A stretch of 34,243 bases of DNA from Nostocales cyanobacterium (GTDB taxonomy: Bacteria; Cyanobacteriota; Cyanobacteriia; Cyanobacteriales; Nostocaceae): NCBI GenBank assembly GCA_004292695.1, contig RDXV01000036.1, forward strand, positions 1 to 34,243, given 5' to 3'. A program made the position numbers and the translations under genes. This document shows positions 15,498 through 23,568 of this stretch, one piece after another. Within the stretch, counting starts at the first letter, position 1; every line of letters begins with the position of its first letter. The notes under the pieces were generated by a model that saw only the letters and a list, made by a program, of their open reading frames with translations, did no database searches and was not told the origin of the DNA.

Positions 15498-16982
15498 ATG
15501 AAAAAATCTATTCAAGCTCTGGAAAAGTTTCTCTCCACTTCCCTAAGTGATAAATTAACACAACATCAAAAAATTACACCTGAACAAATAGCCATTAACC
15601 TATTTCAAGATGTTGTAGCCACAGTACCAGCTTATCAAAGGTTTTTAAAGACACATCATATCCAACCGGAAAGTATTCAAACCCTGGCAGACTTTCAAAA
15701 ATTACCGTTAATTTGTAAAGAAAATTATATTTCTCTTTACTCTTTAGCCCAATTATGTAAAGATGGAAACTTAGGAAGCTGTGATATGATCGCGGCTTCT
15801 TCTGGCTCAACGGGAAAACCGACATTTTGGCCGCGTTTCTTCACTGATGAATTAGAAATTGCTACGCGGTTTGAGCAAATTTTTCATGATAGTTTCAATG
15901 CAGATAATAAAAGTACCTTAGCAATAGTTTGTTTTACATTGGGAACATGGGTAGGGGGAATGTTTACTACCAGTTGTTGTAGATATTTAGCAACTAAAGG
16001 TTATCCCATTACTGTAATTACTCCTGGAAATAATAAAACTGAAATTTTGCGAGTTGTGCAAGAAATTGGTAGTCAATTTGAGCAAGTTGTATTATTAGGA
16101 TATCCACCGTTTTTAAAAGATGTAATTGATACAGGAATTGCCAATAATTTAGATTGGAAACAATATCAAATTAAATTAGTAATGGCGGGAGAAGTATTTA
16201 GTGAAGAGTGGAGAAGTTTAGTAGGTGAGAGAATAGGATCGGAGAATTTGTGTTATGATTTTGCATCCATGTATGGAACAGCAGATGCAGGAGTTTTAGG
16301 AAATGAAACCCCTTTCAGTATTTGTATTAGAAGATTTTTAGCAGCAAACCCAGCAGCAGCAAAAGCATTATTTGGAGAGTCACGTTTACCGACATTAGTA
16401 CAATATGATCCCTGTAGTCGCTTTTTTGAAGTTATAGAGGGAAGATTAATATTTTCTGGTAATAATGGAATTCCTTTGATTAGATATAATATTTTAGATC
16501 ATGGGGGAATAATTAGTTATGATGAGATGTTGCAATTTTTAAAAGAGTGGAATTTTGATCCGGTTGTAGAGTTAGGAGAAAATAGAGGAATACATCAATT
16601 ACCATTTGTTTATGTGTTTGGACGTTCTAATTTTACGGTTTCTTATTTTGGAGCAAATATTTATCCTGAAAATGTGACAGTTGCTTTAGAACAACCGATA
16701 ATTAAGGAATGGGTAACAGGAAAATTTGTGTTGCAGGTGAGAGAAAATAAATATCAAAATCGCTTTTTATCTGTGGTTGTGGAATTAGCACCAAATGTAA
16801 ACAGTAGTGAAGAGAAAATTACAGCAATTACTAATTCCATTTTAACTCAATTATTGCGTTTAAATAGTGAGTTTGCAAATTATGTCCCTGTGGAATATCA
16901 AACACCGCAAGTAGAATTAAAATCTACAGGTGATGCTGAATATTTCCCTGTGGGTGTAAAACATAGATATACGAGAATTTAG
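15498..16982 (+). CDS. Phenylacetate-CoA ligase / F390 synthetase-like adenylating enzyme
   Basis: AMP-forming ligase of the ANL superfamily, PaaK/coenzyme F390 synthetase branch, 494 residues. It would activate a carboxylic acid as acyl-AMP; the acid and acceptor are unknown. Motifs: the phosphate-binding loop AASSGSTGKPTFWPRF (from about residue 99), LGTWVGGMFT, the central MYGTADAGVLGNE (Tyr259), and the late VYVFGRSNFTVSYFGANIYPENV, where the C-terminal subdomain begins. It is complete for this subfamily. The start ATG 15498 directly follows a heptamer tract and no other early Met fits. The stop TAG is part of the first AATTTAG unit of a second tract. It has no operon partner: kinase 2 is divergent and the ArsR gene is convergent, so context does not point to a pathway. 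Confidence 0.88.
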   Translation: MKKSIQALEKFLSTSLSDKLTQHQKITPEQIAINLFQDVVATVPAYQRFLKTHHIQPESIQTLADFQKLPLICKENYISLYSLAQLCKDGNLGSCDMIAASSGSTGKPTFWPRFFTDELEIATRFEQIFHDSFNADNKSTLAIVCFTLGTWVGGMFTTSCCRYLATKGYPITVITPGNNKTEILRVVQEIGSQFEQVVLLGYPPFLKDVIDTGIANNLDWKQYQIKLVMAGEVFSEEWRSLVGERIGSENLCYDFASMYGTADAGVLGNETPFSICIRRFLAANPAAAKALFGESRLPTLVQYDPCSRFFEVIEGRLIFSGNNGIPLIRYNILDHGGIISYDEMLQFLKEWNFDPVVELGENRGIHQLPFVYVFGRSNFTVSYFGANIYPENVTVALEQPIIKEWVTGKFVLQVRENKYQNRFLSVVVELAPNVNSSEEKITAITNSILTQLLRLNSEFANYVPVEYQTPQVELKSTGDAEYFPVGVKHRYTRI

Positions 16983-17010
16983 AATTTAGAATTTAGAATT
17001 TAGAATGAAG
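16976..17010. repeat. AATTTAG heptamer tract containing a stop codon
   Basis: Four exact AATTTAG units (16976-17003) and AATGAAG. The last codons of the adenylating enzyme (AGA ATT TAG) are read from the first unit, so the repeat supplies the stop codon. Confidence 0.9.
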
Positions 17011-17028
17011 AATTAAAGTTTAACCTTG

Positions 17029-17160
17029 TTCCCAGTCTCAGACTGGGAATAAAATATATAGGCTCTGCCTATCTGATCAAAATATATACATATTTGGTAT
17101 ATTGATAGTTATTAAAGTCAGAGACTTTTATAATTTATTCCCATACAGAGTATGGGAACG
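17029..17160. mobile_element. MITE-like element with four hairpins
   Basis: Two arms are imperfect reverse complements of each other, so the whole is a long inverted repeat of about 130 bases. Each arm carries two small hairpins with 3-base loops. Left: CCCAGTC-TCA-GACTGGG (17031-17047) and ATAGGC-TCT-GCCTAT (17058-17072). Right: AAAGTC-AGA-GACTTT (17114-17128) and TTCCCATAC-AGA-GTATGGGAA (17138-17158). The outer ends read GTTCCCA and TGGGAACGAG, a motif I recall as a dispersed repeat in many bacteria. It lies between two convergent genes and may also stop transcription. Confidence 0.7.
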
Positions 17161-17229
17161 AGTAAATGGGAACGAGTAAAATGAGTAAAAAAACGAGTAT
17201 AACAAGTCCAGAAATTACTAATTAAGAAT

Positions 17230-17592
17230 TTAAAAACCTGTATTTTTACTACGAAAAGATTTGAGTTTTTCTGCTTGTTGTATAATTCTCTGACTAATGC
17301 GATCGCAAGCTAAATCACACAGTTCAAAAATAATAGGATCTGCAATTTCATAGTAAGCACTCGTTCCTTTAGGGTGACGTGATAAAATACCAGCCTGTGT
17401 TAATACTTTCAAATGCTTAGATAAATTAGCTTGCCCTAAACCAGTTGCTTCGCCAATTTCCATGACATTCATCGCACCAGACTTGAGACAGGTTAAAATT
17501 TGCAACCTGCTGGTTTCTGATAACACTTTGAAATAGTCAGCTACGGCCGCCATAACGACTGCATCAGCGGTAGTAGGTGTGATTTTTAGCAT
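17230..17592 (-). CDS. ArsR-family winged-helix regulator
   Basis: 120-residue transcriptional repressor of the ArsR/SmtB type. The recognition region is VMEIGEATGLGQANLSKHLKVLTQAGILSRHPKGTSAYYEI, with the winged beta hairpin at about 72-82. The classical metal sites are not seen: the ELCxC helix motif reads VMEIGEATGL, and the C-terminal His/Asp site is absent. Three cysteines remain: Cys35 (ILTCL), Cys92 and Cys96 (LCDLACD). Positions near 35 and 92-96 are roughly where the sulfide/persulfide sensors of the SqrR/BigR group carry their pair, so thiol sensing is possible but only inferred. It is divergent from the pentapeptide gene, with an inverted repeat between them. Start ATG 17592; family length is normal. 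Confidence 0.92.
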   Translation of the reverse strand: MLKITPTTADAVVMAAVADYFKVLSETSRLQILTCLKSGAMNVMEIGEATGLGQANLSKHLKVLTQAGILSRHPKGTSAYYEIADPIIFELCDLACDRISQRIIQQAEKLKSFRSKNTGF

Positions 17593-17633
17593 AGGGTAAC
17601 TTAGTTATCATCATGACAATAGTTTATCACTAA

Positions 17634-17649
17634 TTAGCATTATAGCTAA
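17634..17649. promoter_or_regulatory. Inverted repeat between the ArsR and pentapeptide genes
   Basis: TTAGC (17634-17638) and GCTAA (17645-17649) with a 6-base AT spacer, 42 bases upstream of the ArsR start. It is a plausible autoregulatory operator. The half-sites are short and the region is AT-rich, so chance is not excluded. Confidence 0.3.
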
Positions 17650-17758
17650 ATATTCATTAATAATTACATCCTTATTGATCATAAGTAGTATTAGAAATGC
17701 TAAAATTACTGGACAGTTATTTAGTTAATTAATCAAAAATCTCAGTATAAAAACTATA

Positions 17759-18490
17759 ATGGACAATAACAAGTTTATGAATGTAGAACAAATCATCAAA
17801 AGCTACGCTACTGGAGAACGAAATTTTCAAGGTGTGAATCTCCAAGATGCAGAATTAACAAACGCAAATTTAGCAGGTGCAGATTTCAGCTATGCTGATT
17901 TACGTCAGACAAGATTAGGAAAAAGTAAGTTGAGTAATGCTTGTTTACAAGAAGCTGATTTAAGTGAAGCGATTTTGTGGGGAATAGATTTAAGTGCAGC
18001 TAATTTATATCGCGCTATTTTGCGAGAAGCTGATTTAACTGGGGCAAAATTAGTAAACACAAAACTCTATCAAGTCAACCTAATTAAAGCTAGTTTGTGT
18101 GGTGCAAATTTGTATGGTGCAAAACTTTCTGATTCGTTATTAATTAAAGCCGATTTTCGTCCTAGTTCTAATCAACGTACAGATTTAGGGTATGCTGATT
18201 TAAGTAAAGCAGATTTGAGTTACGCTGATTTACGAGCAGTTTGTTTACATCATGCTAATTTAGATGGTGCAAAGTTGTGTAGAGCTAATTTAAGTCCCAT
18301 GATTCAATGGGGAGATTTAGCAACTGATCTAACAGGAGCGAGTTTAAAAAATGCGGATTTAAGTTTTACAAATCTGAGTCATGTAATTTTGAGAAATGCC
18401 AATTTACTAGGAGCAGATTTAACAGAAGCAATTATTAAAGATGCGGATTTAGAAGGGGCAATTATGCCGGATGGATCAATTCATGATTAA
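17759..18490 (+). CDS. Pentapeptide-repeat protein
   Basis: 243 residues, almost wholly made of A(D/N)LXX five-residue repeats from about residue 25 to the end (LQDAELTNANLAGADFSYAD and many more). These fold as a right-handed square beta helix. One short break occurs near FRPSSNQRTDLG and another near SPMIQWGDLATDLTG. There is no signal peptide, so it is cytoplasmic. Pentapeptide proteins include DNA-mimicking gyrase protectors and many of unknown role; nothing here decides between them. The N-terminal MNVEQIIKSYATGERNFQGV is common in cyanobacterial members, so ATG 17777 (residue 7) is an alternative start to ATG 17759. It is probably co-transcribed with the GIY-YIG gene, which starts within 58 bases of its stop. 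Confidence 0.93.
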   Translation: MDNNKFMNVEQIIKSYATGERNFQGVNLQDAELTNANLAGADFSYADLRQTRLGKSKLSNACLQEADLSEAILWGIDLSAANLYRAILREADLTGAKLVNTKLYQVNLIKASLCGANLYGAKLSDSLLIKADFRPSSNQRTDLGYADLSKADLSYADLRAVCLHHANLDGAKLCRANLSPMIQWGDLATDLTGASLKNADLSFTNLSHVILRNANLLGADLTEAIIKDADLEGAIMPDGSIHD

Positions 18491-18548
18491 TGTTTCGCGC
18501 AAAGCTCAAAAGAAGAAACTTATTAATTTTTTAGGTAAAGTTATATCT

Positions 18549-19874
18549 ATGGTGTCATCAAAAAAAATTGAATTATCTGAACTACCATTTGTCTATTTAT
18601 TAGATAGGGATCGTCTGCCAAATTGTGCTGCTATCTACTTTGTGTCTGACAGTAAGGGTCAGATTGTTTATATAGGTAGAACTATCAATTTGTTGGAAAG
18701 ATGGAAAGCACATCATAGATTTAACCAGTTTAAAAGATTGAATCGCAAAAATCGTCTTAATATTATTTGGTTGACTTGTAAAGCTGATATAGAAACGCTT
18801 TCAATGCTAGAAATTGAGTTAATCAATTTATATAAACCTCCTCTTAACTGGACAAAAGTTGTCAAACCAATAAGGAAAATTACTCCTGCTGAAACTGCAT
18901 TACAGCAAAGTCTTCAACAGTTAGCCAAGTTCAATGTGATGATATTTGGGTTTGACCCGATAGCAGATCAAGAACTACCTACAATATATTTATTGTATCC
19001 TGTTTATGGGATGAGAGGATGTTCAGGTAGTATTAGAACTGCATTAAAAAATATTAATAAAAAGGCTAGTTCTTTAAAATGGAAAGAATATAAAACTTAT
19101 CCTAAGTCTTCAGGTAAATTCGGTTTTTGGGAGACTGAACATAACGGTTTAAGAATAGATATAGCTCCCGCTCAAGGCTTAGTTGACTTTATGCCAGATT
19201 CTATTTGTAGGACTTTAGCAGGAGTAGAACTGAAGGCTTTTAGTAGCGAACAGCTAGAGATAATTTTAGAAAAAATGTCAGAATATGAGGAAAATACATC
19301 CAGTTTAGGTACTTTGGAAGATGATCCCATTCCTGTAGAATTTGTTGATAAAACTAAAAATGGAAATAATAAAAATGTTACTGAAGTTGAATTTTGGGAG
19401 GAGTTAGAACAAATGGCTGAAGGTGAAGTTAGGGTAATGACTCGTCAATTTGTATATGTTGATGAAGTGGAAATAGAAATTTGTGTTAACGATAATGGTT
19501 ATTTTGTTAGGTATCATCTTTACTACTGGATAATGTATGATAAGAAAAATCCAAATTTTCAATATCAGGGTACAATACCTGATTTACAAGCGGCAGCAAA
19601 TAGACTACCTACTATCAAATGGGCTGGATATAAATTTAGATTTGAAACGATTAGGTTTAGTGAAGATGATGTAGAGGTCGAAAGTTTACTAATTCCACTA
19701 GCTATGTTTGAAGACCTAATGAAAAATAAGGAAGGTATTCATAATACTAATGTCATAAAAGAGATTCAAAAAGGTGAGTACAAACCAAAGCCAGATGATA
19801 GTGCAAGAATAAAACTATTTGCATGGCTACAATCTAATTCTATATCTTCTTTGCTTCAAACTAACAATAGTTAA
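18549..19874 (+). CDS. GIY-YIG domain protein with large unrecognised C-terminal part
   Basis: About 441 residues. Residues 24-101 form a GIY-YIG nuclease-superfamily domain: AIY (28-30, Ala in place of the usual Gly), VYIG (40-43), Arg51 in the helix (NLLERWKAHHR), catalytic-type Glu88 (LEIELINLYKPPLN) and Asn100. The catalytic set appears complete. Residues about 107-441 match nothing I recognise. They contain two alpha/beta segments (TIYLLYPVYGMRGCSGSIRT, and later FVYVDEVEIEICVNDNGYFV), an acidic linker in between and a Lys-rich C-terminus. The open frame begins at ATG 18471, overlapping the pentapeptide gene by 20 bases. I prefer ATG 18549 (residue 27), because cyanobacterial GIY-YIG proteins usually begin a few residues before ELSELPF. 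It is probably cytoplasmic and in an operon with the pentapeptide gene. Confidence 0.8.
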   Translation: MVSSKKIELSELPFVYLLDRDRLPNCAAIYFVSDSKGQIVYIGRTINLLERWKAHHRFNQFKRLNRKNRLNIIWLTCKADIETLSMLEIELINLYKPPLNWTKVVKPIRKITPAETALQQSLQQLAKFNVMIFGFDPIADQELPTIYLLYPVYGMRGCSGSIRTALKNINKKASSLKWKEYKTYPKSSGKFGFWETEHNGLRIDIAPAQGLVDFMPDSICRTLAGVELKAFSSEQLEIILEKMSEYEENTSSLGTLEDDPIPVEFVDKTKNGNNKNVTEVEFWEELEQMAEGEVRVMTRQFVYVDEVEIEICVNDNGYFVRYHLYYWIMYDKKNPNFQYQGTIPDLQAAANRLPTIKWAGYKFRFETIRFSEDDVEVESLLIPLAMFEDLMKNKEGIHNTNVIKEIQKGEYKPKPDDSARIKLFAWLQSNSISSLLQTNNS

Positions 19875-19911
19875 GAAAGATAGATAAAGTAGATAAGTTA
19901 TTGCTGTAATT

Positions 19912-19984
19912 GAGATCCCCGAATTTTGAGCAAAATAATTGATTGTTTAAAACAATATAATTAGTCATAGAAGTCGAGGATCTT
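19912..19984. terminator. Bidirectional terminator or palindrome between convergent genes
   Basis: AGATCCCCGA (19913-19922) pairs with TCGAGGATCT (19974-19983) with one mismatch. Inside lies TTGTTTAAAACAA, a second small hairpin. A T-rich run follows on the plus side. It lies between the convergent GIY-YIG and acsF genes, so it can serve both. Confidence 0.5.
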
Positions 19985-20003
19985 TATTTCACCCAAATAA
20001 TAA

Positions 20004-21077
20004 TTAACGCACTGTTCCCCGCAAAGCTTCCGCATCAATTGGTTTGATGAAATAAAGTAACAATAAATTCCAAACAATACCAATTAATAAAGGAAGTTTC
20101 CGCACAAATTTTATTAATTTTGGTTGTGAACTACGCTCAATTTCTGAGATTTGTAAATTATAATCTGAGCATTTTTGTAACCGATGGAAAAATTGCGGAT
20201 GTTCAGTATTTAACATTATTGGGAAAGCGCGTCCAGCAGTTTCATTAGTTTTACGAACTACTTGTTGATCAAATTCTGTTGCTTTGAGTCCTAATGAATG
20301 ATAAAAATTGGCTCTTTCATGCACTGTTAAAGTGTGAGTAGCAAATACTGATAATAAGAAAAAGCGACTCCATAATCTTGATTTCCAATTATTCCAGAGT
20401 TTGGGTTGGGAGCGTATCAAAGCCTTAAATATATCCCCATGTCTATTTTCGTCCTGACACCAACTTTCAAATTTACGGAAGATGGGATAAAATTGATGTT
20501 CTGGATGTTTTTCTAAGTGACGATAAATAATGATATAACGCCAATAACCAATTTTTTCTGATAAATAAACAGTGTAAAGTACCCATTCCAAAGGGAAAAA
20601 TGTATAGGTGCGAGTTTTGGTAATTTCACCCAAATCTAAAGATAGTTTAAAATCACCCATTGCTTTATTTAAAAATCCCGCATGACGCGCTTCATCTCTT
20701 GCCATTAATTGAAATATTTCTGCTAATAAAGGATTTTTTGCTTTTATTTTTCGTGATAGTTCTTTAAATAATAAAAATCCTGAAAATTCAGAAATACAAG
20801 AACGTTCCAAATATTCAATAAATGCTTTTCTTGCTCCTCCTTCAATATGTTCCCAAGACTGCTCAAATTCTTCATCTCTGACAAAATGATGACGGTTATA
20901 ATCAGCCCGCATTTCAGCTAACATCGCTTGTAACTCGCTTTCCTGGGCTGAAAGGTCTAAATTTGCTGCGGTTTCAAAGTCTGTGGTGTAAAACCGAGGA
21001 GTGAGAACGGTTTCTTGACTTGGGTGCTTAATTCCTGGATTGGGGGTTTTGATAGATGGAGATACGCTAGAAACCAT
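20004..21077 (-). CDS. acsF: Magnesium-protoporphyrin IX monomethyl ester (oxidative) cyclase
   Basis: Di-iron oxygenase that forms the fifth ring of chlorophyll: Mg-protoporphyrin IX monomethyl ester plus O2 to divinyl protochlorophyllide. 357 residues, normal for cyanobacteria. The four-helix ferritin-like fold is visible: Glu97 (CISEFSG), Glu129-x-x-His132 (ARDEARHAGF), Glu174 (YLSEKIGYWRY) and Glu210-x-x-His213 (CQDENRHGD), the usual metal-ligand pattern. The N-terminus PRFYTTDFETAANLDLS and the C-terminal KPIDAEALRGTVR are also typical. Membrane association is expected. The start ATG 21077 fits. It is divergent from hemF with 261 bases between them; both are O2-dependent tetrapyrrole enzymes, so shared control is plausible. 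Cyanobacteria often have a second low-oxygen copy; which one this is cannot be told from sequence alone. Confidence 0.97.
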   Translation of the reverse strand: MVSSVSPSIKTPNPGIKHPSQETVLTPRFYTTDFETAANLDLSAQESELQAMLAEMRADYNRHHFVRDEEFEQSWEHIEGGARKAFIEYLERSCISEFSGFLLFKELSRKIKAKNPLLAEIFQLMARDEARHAGFLNKAMGDFKLSLDLGEITKTRTYTFFPLEWVLYTVYLSEKIGYWRYIIIYRHLEKHPEHQFYPIFRKFESWCQDENRHGDIFKALIRSQPKLWNNWKSRLWSRFFLLSVFATHTLTVHERANFYHSLGLKATEFDQQVVRKTNETAGRAFPIMLNTEHPQFFHRLQKCSDYNLQISEIERSSQPKLIKFVRKLPLLIGIVWNLLLLYFIKPIDAEALRGTVR

Positions 21078-21338
21078 GATTAATCTCTTACTTAGCTAAA
21101 TATTTAGATAACTAACAAGTTATGATAGGTTACTGTTTTTGGCTAGTGGTTGAATGGAAAGTTTTGTTAAGCGGGTGCGCTGGAATGGTTGTGAAAAGCT
21201 GAAAAGTAAAGTGAGTAAGGGTTTCAGGCATTAAAACCCCAAACTTTATTAAGTTTTATAACAAAAGATAGTTTTCTAGTTTTATAACTTTATAGTTATT
21301 AAACAGTGATAGATTTTTCAGATTAGCGGTTTTTGATT
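21078..21338. promoter_or_regulatory. Divergent promoter region acsF / hemF
   Basis: 261 bases between two divergent tetrapyrrole genes, AT-rich except GCGGGTGCGCTGG near 21170. I searched for NtcA-type GTA-N8-TAC and Pho-type repeats and saw none convincing. Promoters for both genes must lie here. Confidence 0.5.
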
Positions 21339-22385
21339 ATGGTACGGAATCATCTGCGGGATTTTACAAATCAAAGCGTTTTAGTGACACCACCTCCTAG
21401 TAATTTTGGTATTCCTGAAAATTCGCGTCAACGTGCAAAACAGTTTGTGATGAATTTGCAGGATGAGATTTGCAAAGGTTTAGAAGAATTGGATGGAGAA
21501 GCAAAATTTCGGGAAGACTTTTGGGAACGTGCGGAAGGTGGAGAAGGAAGAACCCGTGTTATTAGAGAAGGAAGAGTATTTGAACAAGGTGGAGTCAACT
21601 TTTCCGAAGTGTGGGGAGATACTTTACCCCCTGCGATTTTAACCCAACGTCCAGAAGCTGCAGGACATGGTTTTTATGCCACTGGTACATCAATGGTACT
21701 GCATCCTCGTAACCCTTATGTACCCACAGTTCACTTAAATTACCGTTATTTTGAAGCGGGGCCAATTTGGTGGTTTGGTGGTGGTGCAGATTTAACACCA
21801 TATTATCCTTTTGCGGAAGATGCAATTCATTTTCATAAAACATTAAAAAATGCTTGTGATCAGCATCATCCAGAATATTATCCTGTGTATAAACGTTGGT
21901 GTGATGAATATTTTTATTTACGCCATCGTCAAGAACAAAGGGGAATTGGTGGTATTTTCTTTGATTATCAAGATGCTAATGGTAACTTGTATGCAGGACT
22001 AGAAGCAAATAGTCCAGCAGCTATTTATAACCAAAAAGTAGGCAGAATAAATCATAATTGGGAAGATGTATTTGCCCTGGTGCAGTCTTGCGGTAAAGCA
22101 TTTTTACCAAGTTATTTACCAATAGCCGAAAGAAGAAAAAATACAGAATATGGCGATCGCCAGCGTCAATTTCAATTATACCGCAGAGGTCGTTATGTAG
22201 AGTTTAACTTAGTTTACGACCGAGGAACAGTATTTGGTTTACAAACCAATGGACGGACAGAATCAATTTTAATGTCCTTACCACCATTAACACGCTGGGA
22301 ATATGGTTATCAACCAGAACCAGGAAGTCCAGAAGAACAACTAACCAAAGTCTTTCTACAACCCCAAGAATGGGCGAATAGGTAA
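21339..22385 (+). CDS. hemF: Oxygen-dependent coproporphyrinogen III oxidase
   Basis: Cytoplasmic enzyme that converts coproporphyrinogen III to protoporphyrinogen IX with O2, upstream of both heme and chlorophyll. 348 residues, usual length. Characteristic blocks: [74 protein letters not shown] and the signature GIGGIFFDY. The C-terminus is [28 protein letters not shown]. The frame is open from TTG 21333; ATG 21339 (MVRNHLRDF) is the natural start. The stop TAA is the first three bases of a TAATTGG heptamer tract. Divergent from acsF; the desaturase follows 167 bases later on the same strand, after repeats. Confidence 0.98.
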   Translation: MVRNHLRDFTNQSVLVTPPPSNFGIPENSRQRAKQFVMNLQDEICKGLEELDGEAKFREDFWERAEGGEGRTRVIREGRVFEQGGVNFSEVWGDTLPPAILTQRPEAAGHGFYATGTSMVLHPRNPYVPTVHLNYRYFEAGPIWWFGGGADLTPYYPFAEDAIHFHKTLKNACDQHHPEYYPVYKRWCDEYFYLRHRQEQRGIGGIFFDYQDANGNLYAGLEANSPAAIYNQKVGRINHNWEDVFALVQSCGKAFLPSYLPIAERRKNTEYGDRQRQFQLYRRGRYVEFNLVYDRGTVFGLQTNGRTESILMSLPPLTRWEYGYQPEPGSPEEQLTKVFLQPQEWANR

Positions 22386-22410
22386 TTGGTAATTGGTGAT
22401 TGGTAATTGA
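22383..22410. repeat. TAATTGG heptamer tract containing the hemF stop
   Basis: Four 7-base units: TAATTGG, TAATTGG, TGATTGG, TAATTGA. The hemF stop codon TAA is read from the first unit. Confidence 0.85.
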
Positions 22411-22456
22411 TGATCACTCTCAACCAACACAATTCAATTAAAAACTTGTTTCTCTC

Positions 22457-22535
22457 CATTCTCTGCGCTCTCTGCGCGACGGACACTTTGCTCAAGTCGG
22501 GAAACCCGCCCACGCAAGTGTCCTCCTCTGCGGTT
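22457..22535. repeat. CTCTGCG repeat interrupted by a palindromic insert
   Basis: CTCTGCG-rich flanks (about 22461-22477 and 22526-22532) surround a 41-base inverted repeat. GACACTTTGC (22482-22491) pairs with GCAAGTGTC (22514-22522) with one bulge, around an inner GGG-AAA-CCC. It lies directly upstream of the desaturase and probably within its leader. Confidence 0.6.
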
Positions 22536-22552
22536 CGTTTTAAAAAAGAATT

Positions 22553-23464
22553 GTGAGTTTAACAGAATTATCCTTTACTAACACCAATAAAAATTTTGTG
22601 AGGAGTGTAAAATTGAATTTGTCATTAAATCTGCCAGAGAAACCCCAACATCTGCGTTTAAATTGGGTAGCAGTAATATTTTTCGGTACTATTCATTTAT
22701 TAGCCTTATTATCTCCTTGGTGTTTTTCCTGGAGTGCATTAGCAATAACCGTATTTTTGCATTGGTTATTTGGCAGTATCGGAGTTTGTTTAGGGTATCA
22801 TCGCTTGTTAAGCCATCGTAGTTTTAAAGTACCCAAATGGTTAGAATATCTAATTGCAATTTTAGGTGCATTATCAATACAAGGTGGTCCCATTTTCTGG
22901 GTAGCTGGACATCGGTTACATCATGCTTACACCGAAGACGAAGAAAAAGATCCCTATTCTGCACGTAAAGGTTTTTGGTGGAGTCATATCCTGTGGATAT
23001 TTTATCCGCGTTCCGAATTTTTTGATTATAAACTCTATCAAAGATATGCACCAGACTTAGCGCGAGATCCCTTTTATATGTGGCTAAATCGCTACTTTCT
23101 CCTTTTACAAATTCCCCTTGCTTTGGGTCTTTATGCCCTGGGAGGATGGTCATTTATTGTTTATGGTGTATTTTTAAGGTCAGTGATTTTGTGGCACACC
23201 ACATGGCTAATTAACTCAGTAACACATCTGTGGGGATATCGCACCTTTGAAAGTAATGATAATTCTCGTAATCTTTGGTGGGCAGCTATTTTAACCTATG
23301 GTGAAGGGTGGCATAATAATCATCATGCTTATCCTTATGTTGCCAGATGTGGTTGGCAATGGTGGGAAATTGATTTAACTTGGTGGGTAATTATTGTATT
23401 AAAAACCTTTGGTTTGGCAACAAATATTAATTTACCACCAGCAGAAGCGATGAAAGGAAATTAA
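22553..23464 (+). CDS. desC: Delta-9-type acyl-lipid/acyl-CoA desaturase
   Basis: Membrane di-iron fatty acid desaturase, 303 residues. It inserts a double bond in a saturated acyl chain, most likely at delta-9, of membrane lipids. Three histidine boxes are intact: HRLLSH (83-88), HRLHHAYTEDEEKDPYS (from 120) and HNNHH (254-258). The order of hydrophobic segments is normal: FFGTIHLLALLSPWCFSWSA, LEYLIAILGALSIQGG, and a pair around 180-215. The start is GTG 22553; there is no ATG before the conserved LRLNWVAVIFFG. An alternative is TTG about 60 bases further in. DesC is the best-fitting symbol; cyanobacteria have two types (sn-1 and sn-2 specific) and I cannot assign which. Electrons would come from ferredoxin, as in other cyanobacterial desaturases. 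Confidence 0.93.
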   Translation: MSLTELSFTNTNKNFVRSVKLNLSLNLPEKPQHLRLNWVAVIFFGTIHLLALLSPWCFSWSALAITVFLHWLFGSIGVCLGYHRLLSHRSFKVPKWLEYLIAILGALSIQGGPIFWVAGHRLHHAYTEDEEKDPYSARKGFWWSHILWIFYPRSEFFDYKLYQRYAPDLARDPFYMWLNRYFLLLQIPLALGLYALGGWSFIVYGVFLRSVILWHTTWLINSVTHLWGYRTFESNDNSRNLWWAAILTYGEGWHNNHHAYPYVARCGWQWWEIDLTWWVIIVLKTFGLATNINLPPAEAMKGN

Positions 23465-23467
23465 GTT

Positions 23468-23538
23468 TTTAGGTTAGGTTAAAGTTAGTAAAACAAAGTT
23501 TGAGATATGCTTGTGCTTTTCACTTAACCCAACCTAAA
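23468..23538. repeat. Inverted repeat after desC
   Basis: TTTAGGTTAGGTTAA (23468-23482) and TTAACCCAACCTAAA (23524-23538) are reverse complements with one mismatch over 15 bases, separated by 41 bases. It resembles the hairpin at 1749-1776 and may be a small MITE or the terminator between convergent genes. Confidence 0.55.
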
Positions 23539-23568
23539 TGATAAATATTTCTAGGAAATTAGAAATAA

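Noticed and set aside
18471-18548. Upstream extension of the GIY-YIG gene overlapping the pentapeptide gene.
   Set aside because: The 26 extra residues are Lys-rich and unlike the family start; kept only as an alternative.
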